From contig NZ_JACSCX010000004.1 in the NCBI RefSeq assembly GCF_014333525.1, positions 186,001 to 250,000 on the forward strand: DNA of 64,000 nt. Reading direction: 5' to 3'. The notes beneath the pieces were generated by a model. That model was not told the DNA's origin. It was given only the letters and a program-made list of their open reading frames with translations, and made no database searches. Both the position numbers and the translations under genes were made by a program. The number at the start of each line of letters is the position of its first letter. Positions within the stretch are counted from its first letter, which is position 1. This document shows, piece after piece, positions 59,941 through 64,000 of the stretch. This DNA comes from Hymenobacter puniceus. Its GTDB lineage: Bacteria > Bacteroidota > Bacteroidia > Cytophagales > Hymenobacteraceae.

Positions 59941-60438
59941 ATGCAGGAATTTTTCAATAACCTACTGGGTATGCAGGCCACGGCCGACACCATTACCGTG
60001 GGGCAAACCTGCGCGCGGGCTGTGCTGGTATTTCTGGTGGCACTGGTGCTGCTGCGGCTGTCGGGGCGGCGCACGTTCGGCGGCAACAGCGCCCTCGACA
60101 TGGTGGTTAAATTCATGTTTGGCGCCTTGCTCAGCCGCGTCATTATTGCCGATGCACCGATGGGCATTACATTCGTGGCCGCCGCTGCGCTGGTAGCAGT
60201 GCACCGGGCGCTGGCGTATGCCGTATACTTTTCACCGCTGTTGCGCAAGCTGGTGAAAGGCTCAGATTCCATCTTAGCGGAAGGCCCAACCATTCATCAG
60301 CACGAGCTGCGCCGGGCCAGCGTGAGCGAGCAGGAGTTTCAGGCCGGCGTACGAGTTGCTGCCAATACCGACGACCTTTCCACCACCAACGTGGTGCGTC
60401 TGGAGCACGACGGCACGATTACCGTCGTCAAAAAATAA
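59941..60438 (+). CDS. DUF421 (YetF-like) membrane protein
   Basis: 165 residues. Three N-terminal membrane segments (about 20-90: RAVLVFLVALVLLRLSGRRT, MVVKFMFGALLSRVIIADAP, ITFVAAAALVAVHRALAYAV) and a C-terminal cytoplasmic domain (LAEGPTIHQHELRRASVSEQ ... VVRLEHDGTITVV). DUF421 proteins of the YetF type have unknown function; in spore formers they affect germination. The TAA stop is one tip of the small palindrome that follows. Confidence 0.9.
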   Translation: MQEFFNNLLGMQATADTITVGQTCARAVLVFLVALVLLRLSGRRTFGGNSALDMVVKFMFGALLSRVIIADAPMGITFVAAAALVAVHRALAYAVYFSPLLRKLVKGSDSILAEGPTIHQHELRRASVSEQEFQAGVRVAANTDDLSTTNVVRLEHDGTITVVKK

Positions 60439-60467
60439 GCTGTCATCCTGAATGAAATGACAGCTTA
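60436..60467. repeat. Stop-to-stop palindrome (TAAGCTGTCAT / ATGACAGCTTA)
   Basis: 11-bp perfect arms 60436-60446 and 60457-60467; each begins with TAA, which is the stop codon of the gene on its side (DUF421 on plus, LuxE-like on minus). Confidence 0.85.
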
Positions 60468-61469
60468 GCTGCCCGCCATCTGGTTGCAGCCGCGCACGTC
60501 AGAGTTATCGAGGCGGCCCAGCACTTCAAACGAGCCGTCGGGGTGCATTCTTGCCAGATCCTTGGTTTCAAGGAAGGCGCAGCTGTCCACGTTGGCCAGG
60601 TCGATGATGGCGAGGGCGCCATCAGGGCGGGTTTCGCTCACGGAAAACGGGTCGGCGGGGTCCCGCAGGAGCACGCGCAGCTGGGGCGGCGCGTGGAAAC
60701 GGCCGTCGCCGAAGCTGTATGCCTGGCTGAGCATTTCCGTCATGCCATACTCGGAGTGAATGCCGGCTGGCCCAAAAGCCTGCTGTAGCTCGGCGTGCAG
60801 CTCCTCGCGGATCATCTCGCGGCGCCGGCCCTTCATACCGCCGGTTTCCAACACCGTAATATCCTGCAGCTCCGGTGCCGGACCGTACTTAGCCGCCAAG
60901 TCCAGCAGGGCGTAGCTTACACCGAACAGCAGCACCCGGCGGCCGGCGGCTTTAGCCGCCGCCAGCGCCTGCAACAGCGCAGCGTGGTCGTGTAGGAAAA
61001 ACGCGTCCTGTGCCTGCCCCGACTCCCGGGCAAAGTACTCTACCATGGCTACCAACGATGAGTGGCCCTGCTCCAGATACGAGGGCAGCAGGGCCAAGAA
61101 TGTCCACTCCGTGAGCGGGCCGTAGAACTGTTGGAAGATGCGGGCGGCGTTGCGTCGGTAGATACTTGGGGCGCGGAGGAGGTGGCGGCTGCGCTGCTGC
61201 AGGGTGGTGCCGCTGCTCAGAAACGTTTCCTGCGGCTCCCACTCATGCGGCGCGGTGCGCACGTCCTGGGTTTTGAAAAACTCGATGGGCAGAAACGGAA
61301 TATCCTGCACGCGCTGCACCTGCTGCGGGTCGCGGCCCAGGGCGGCCAGATAGGCGGCGTAAGGCGGGCAGTGCTGGGCCTGGTAATGAAACAGACGCAG
61401 GGCAGCGGCCGGCGCAGTGGCAGCAGTCAGGTGGGGCAGGTCAAGCAGGTACTGTTGGCGGAAACTCAT
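60465..61469 (-). CDS. LuxE-like acyl-protein synthetase / acyl-activating enzyme
   Basis: 334 residues from ATG at 61469 (MSFRQQYLLDLPHLTAATAP); a longer frame is possible but lacks similarity. Adenylate-forming features: FLSSGTTLQQRSRH, ETGGMKGRRREM and HSEYGMTEMLSQAYSF. LuxE activates fatty acids with ATP and transfers them to the LuxC reductase. In Bacteroidota these genes occur without light production. A LuxC-like gene is present at 40357-41370, about 19 kb away, so the two may act together (inference). Confidence 0.85.
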   Translation of the reverse strand: MSFRQQYLLDLPHLTAATAPAAALRLFHYQAQHCPPYAAYLAALGRDPQQVQRVQDIPFLPIEFFKTQDVRTAPHEWEPQETFLSSGTTLQQRSRHLLRAPSIYRRNAARIFQQFYGPLTEWTFLALLPSYLEQGHSSLVAMVEYFARESGQAQDAFFLHDHAALLQALAAAKAAGRRVLLFGVSYALLDLAAKYGPAPELQDITVLETGGMKGRRREMIREELHAELQQAFGPAGIHSEYGMTEMLSQAYSFGDGRFHAPPQLRVLLRDPADPFSVSETRPDGALAIIDLANVDSCAFLETKDLARMHPDGSFEVLGRLDNSDVRGCNQMAGS

Positions 61470-61530
61470 TGGGGCTCGGCGGGGTTTGAAGTGAGCATAA
61501 CAATTGCCGGGCGGCTTCGTTGAGAAATCG

Positions 61531-61539
61531 TACCTTTTG
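61531..61539 (+). promoter_or_regulatory. Variant Bacteroidota -7 element
   Basis: TACCTTTTG, one base longer than TAnnTTTG, 42 bp upstream of the lipoprotein gene. Confidence 0.4.
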
Positions 61540-61580
61540 CCCTCCACAAGGCTACTTTCGCCTCATAACAGCTAGTTACT

Positions 61581-62162
61581 ATGACCATGTTTCGTACGCT
61601 TCGTCTGGGTTTGGGGCTGGCAGCAGCCAGCGTGGCTGTGGGTTCGTGCATCAGCCCGCCGGAGTTTCCGGATACGCCCAGCATCGAGTTCAAGTCGCTG
61701 ACCGTGGCGCGCCAGCCCACCAATCCCAATGATATTCCCGCCGACAGCGTGATAATCACGCTGGGCTTCAAGGACGGTGACGGCGACCTGGGCCTCAACC
61801 AAGACGAGTACACCAACCCGCCCTACCAGCGCCTCAATGCCGATGGCACGCTCAATCCCGACCACTGGAACTACATTATCAAGCTGTTTGTGAAGAACAG
61901 CACCGGCCAGTTTGTGCCGTATACCCGCACGCCCGAGGGTCTGGAAATTCGGCCGGAAGCATACTACGGGCAATTTCCACACCTAGAACCTAACGCCGAG
62001 AAGAAGGCGCCGCTGGAAGGCGACCTGCGCTTCGGTCAGCGCCTCTCGCTGGGCTCTCCCTTCTACCCCGGCCAGGAAGTACGCTACGAAATCACCATCA
62101 AGGACCGCGCCCTCAACTCCAGCAATACCGTCACGACCAGCAGTTTTGTGGTAGTGAGATAA
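61581..62162 (+). CDS. Hypothetical lipoprotein
   Basis: 193 residues; lipoprotein signal with lipobox VGSC (Cys near residue 23; starts at 61581 or at the ATG two codons later). The mature part contains IITLGFKDGDGDLGLNQDEY, a calcium-binding-like acidic loop, and a beta-sandwich ending YEITIKDRALNSSNTVTT. Similar lipoproteins are widespread in Bacteroidota with unknown function. Its stop TAA is followed by the GAGGTGATGA-type repeat. Confidence 0.75.
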   Translation: MTMFRTLRLGLGLAAASVAVGSCISPPEFPDTPSIEFKSLTVARQPTNPNDIPADSVIITLGFKDGDGDLGLNQDEYTNPPYQRLNADGTLNPDHWNYIIKLFVKNSTGQFVPYTRTPEGLEIRPEAYYGQFPHLEPNAEKKAPLEGDLRFGQRLSLGSPFYPGQEVRYEITIKDRALNSSNTVTTSSFVVVR

Positions 62163-62166
62163 ACTT

Positions 62167-62257
62167 TGGTGATGAGGTGACAGGTGAGGAAGAGGCTGAA
62201 TTGCGGCTACTTCCTCACCTGTTGCTTTTTACTTCATCACCCCGTTACCTCATCACT
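62167..62257. repeat. GAGGTGATGAAGTGA-family palindrome, copy 2
   Basis: ggtgatgaggtgacaggtga... on the left and ...cttcatcaccccgttacctc on the right are inverse copies; inner arms aggtgaggaag / cttcctcacct. It fills the spacer between the lipoprotein gene and the convergent E1 gene. Confidence 0.88.
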
Positions 62258-62260
62258 TGC

Positions 62261-64000
62261 CTAATAAATGGCCGGAAACTGCTTCGGAGCCGCTTCCTGA
62301 AGCAGCTCGTATACGGCGTCGAATACGTCTTCGGCGTTGGGCTTGCTGAAGTAGTCGCCGTCGGAGCCGTAGGGCGGGCGGTGAGGCTGAGCCGCGAGGC
62401 AGCGCGGGGCCGCATCGAGGTGGCGGTAAGCATCCTGGCCATCAAGCACCTGCTGGAGCATGTAGGCTGAGGCGCCGCCGGGCACATCTTCGTCAGCGAA
62501 CAGCACGCGGTTGGTTTTGCGGATGCTGTCCGTGATGACGTGCTCCAAGTCGAAAGGCAGCAGCGTCTGCACGTCCAGCACTTCCACCGAAATGCCTACC
62601 TCAGCCAGCTGCTTGGCGGCGTCGAGCACAATACGGCACATGGAACCGTAGGTGACGACCGTAATGTCGGTGCCTTCGCGCAGCACTTCGGGCACGCCCA
62701 GCGGCAGCGTAAACTCGCCTACGTTGCTCGGCAGCCGCTCCTTGAGGCGGTAGCCGTTCAGGCATTCAATGACGATGGCGGGCTCGTCGGAACGGAGCAG
62801 CGTGTTGTAGAAACCGGCCGCCTGGGTCATGTCGCGGGGCACGCAGAGGTGGATGCCGCGGATGGCACCCAGAATCATCTGAATCGGGGAGCCGCTGTGC
62901 CAGATGCCTTCCAAACGGTGGCCACGGGTGCGCACGATGAGCGGCGCCTTCTGGCCACCTTTGGTGCGGTACTGCAGGCAGGCCACGTCATCACTCAGAA
63001 TCTGGATGGCGTAGAGCAGGTAGTCGAGGTACTGCACTTCAGTAATCGGGCGCAAACCGCGTAGCGCGGCGCCGATTCCCTGGCCCACGATAGTGCACTC
63101 CCGGATGCCGGTGTCGGTCACGCGCAGCTCACCAAACTTGTCCTGGAGGCCCGCAAATGCCTGGTTCACGTCGCCGATGCGGCCCACATCTTCGCCGATG
63201 GCGAAAATGCGCGGGTCGCGCTGGAAGTTGGCATCGAAGCAGGCCTGCAGTACTTCGCGGCCGTCTACCAGCGGGGCATCCTTGGCGAATTCCACTTTCA
63301 CTTCCTCGATGTTGCCGATGGCTTCTTCGCTCTGGCTGAACAGGTAGGAGTTGTAGCGGTCAGCGTTTTCGGCCAGGGCCTGATCGAGCCAGCTGAGCAG
63401 GTCGCGGCGGCCGGCGCTGCGGGTGCCGCGCACCTGGCGCAGGGCCCGGCGTACGGTGCGCACCAGGTCGGCACGAATCGGCGTGGGGTTGTGCTCCAGG
63501 TGCTCTACCAGCTCGTGCAGGTTGTTTTCCGAGCCGGTTTCCGTCACCAGCTTATTGAGCAGCGTCACCACTTCGTCGCGCTCCTGCTTGATGGGGTTGA
63601 AGAACTCAGCCCAGGCGGCCGTACGGGCCACTTTCACGGTTTCCTTGGCAGCGGCTTCAATCTGGTTGAGCTCGTCCTCAGTGGCGTGACCTTCGGCCAG
63701 CATCCACTGCTTCATTTTCACGAGGCAGTCGTGCTCTTCCTCCCAGCCCAGACGGTCCTTGCTCTTGTACCGCTCGTGCGAGCCGCTGGTGCTGTGGCCC
63801 TGCGGCTGCGTCACCTCCGTCACGTGGATGAGCACTGGCACGTGCTGGGTGCGGCACACCTCAGCGGCGCGCTGGTAGGTGTCCACGAGGGCCGCGTAGT
63901 CCCAGCCTTTCACCACGAAAATCTCAAAGCCCTGCTCGCCTTCACCGTCGCGCTGCAGGCCGGCCAGGATGGCGGAAATGCTTTGCTTGGTGGTCTGGTA
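62261..64000 (-). CDS. 2-oxoacid dehydrogenase E1, fused alpha/beta subunits (5' end outside window)
   Basis: 579 residues visible; the frame is open at the right edge of the window, so the N-terminal part with the TPP-binding half of the alpha subunit is missing. The visible first ~220 residues are the C-terminal part of E1-alpha (KGWDYAALVDTYQRAAEVCR, VLIHVTEVTQPQGHSTSGSH); the rest is a complete E1-beta (ACFDANFQRDPRIFAIGEDV, GQGIGAALRGLRPITEVQYL) ending in the transketolase C-terminal domain (DVQTLLPFDLEHVITDSIRK). Fused E1 of this kind is typical of Bacteroidota and is usually annotated as branched-chain or pyruvate type. E2 partner probably at 27370-28776. Confidence 0.93.
   Translation of the reverse strand, partial: YQTTKQSISAILAGLQRDGEGEQGFEIFVVKGWDYAALVDTYQRAAEVCRTQHVPVLIHVTEVTQPQGHSTSGSHERYKSKDRLGWEEEHDCLVKMKQWMLAEGHATEDELNQIEAAAKETVKVARTAAWAEFFNPIKQERDEVVTLLNKLVTETGSENNLHELVEHLEHNPTPIRADLVRTVRRALRQVRGTRSAGRRDLLSWLDQALAENADRYNSYLFSQSEEAIGNIEEVKVEFAKDAPLVDGREVLQACFDANFQRDPRIFAIGEDVGRIGDVNQAFAGLQDKFGELRVTDTGIRECTIVGQGIGAALRGLRPITEVQYLDYLLYAIQILSDDVACLQYRTKGGQKAPLIVRTRGHRLEGIWHSGSPIQMILGAIRGIHLCVPRDMTQAAGFYNTLLRSDEPAIVIECLNGYRLKERLPSNVGEFTLPLGVPEVLREGTDITVVTYGSMCRIVLDAAKQLAEVGISVEVLDVQTLLPFDLEHVITDSIRKTNRVLFADEDVPGGASAYMLQQVLDGQDAYRHLDAAPRCLAAQPHRPPYGSDGDYFSKPNAEDVFDAVYELLQEAAPKQFPAIY

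Overview
Organism. The window reads as a chromosomal segment of a GC-rich member of the Bacteroidota, most like Hymenobacter or a close relative (inference). Evidence: a SusC/SusD pair, secreted proteins ending in type IX secretion (T9SS) sorting domains, a PorX-type regulator, a fused LpxC-FabZ, DUF2851/DUF4197/DUF2027 proteins, an alpha/beta-fused 2-oxoacid dehydrogenase E1, and repeated -7 elements of the form TAnnTTTG with almost no Shine-Dalgarno sequences. I see no tRNA, CRISPR array, prophage or transposase.

Layout. 1-9.4 kb is a glycan-use region: the end of a SusC porin, a SusD lipoprotein, a T9SS cargo protein, a BadF/GlcNAc-kinase-like kinase and a secreted GH13 amylase. 9.6-16.1 kb holds a DUF2279 protein, an Smr protein, an M1-type peptidase and several AT-richer orphan lipoproteins. 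16.2-19.3 kb carries porX and an HD phosphohydrolase. 19.4-23.5 kb is the lipid A cluster lpxD, lpxC-fabZ, lpxA plus an overlapping ABC ATPase. 23.7-31.4 kb has an acidic protein, two DUF4197 paralogues, cinA, a lipoylated E2 and an S9 peptidase. 31.5-42.9 kb has a TonB-dependent receptor, valS, a nitrilase-family amidase next to a WbpG/PseA-like amidotransferase, a ferredoxin, a LuxC-like reductase and a nucleoside phosphorylase. 43-54.7 kb has trhO, a NeuD-like acetyltransferase, two polytopic membrane proteins, DUF2851, LolA-like, ftsK and xerD. 54.9-64 kb has aroQ, a class V aminotransferase, a MarC protein, rnhA, rnpB, an NtrC-like regulator, DUF421, a LuxE-like enzyme, a lipoprotein and the E1 dehydrogenase (cut by the window end).

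Main unusual signal. Many of the longer intergenic spacers are filled by long imperfect or near-perfect inverted repeats from at least eight unrelated sequence families. The two arms at a locus match each other closely, and the tips often fall exactly on the stop or start codons of the flanking genes. Examples are two mutually inverted copies flanking a three-gene segment (39619-39803 and 41816-42022), twin 35-nt leaders directly in front of xerD and aroQ, an element inside helix P12 of RNase P RNA, and one that interrupts valS in frame just before its editing-domain motif. A second candidate system is the nitrilase/PP-loop pair at 37.4-39.6 kb, which looks like a split amide-dependent sugar amidotransferase.

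How the genes fit together. PorX would control the T9SS that exports the amylase and its neighbour, whose products SusC/D could import. E2 and E1 are two parts of one 2-oxoacid dehydrogenase kept about 34 kb apart. The lipid A genes form a probable operon.
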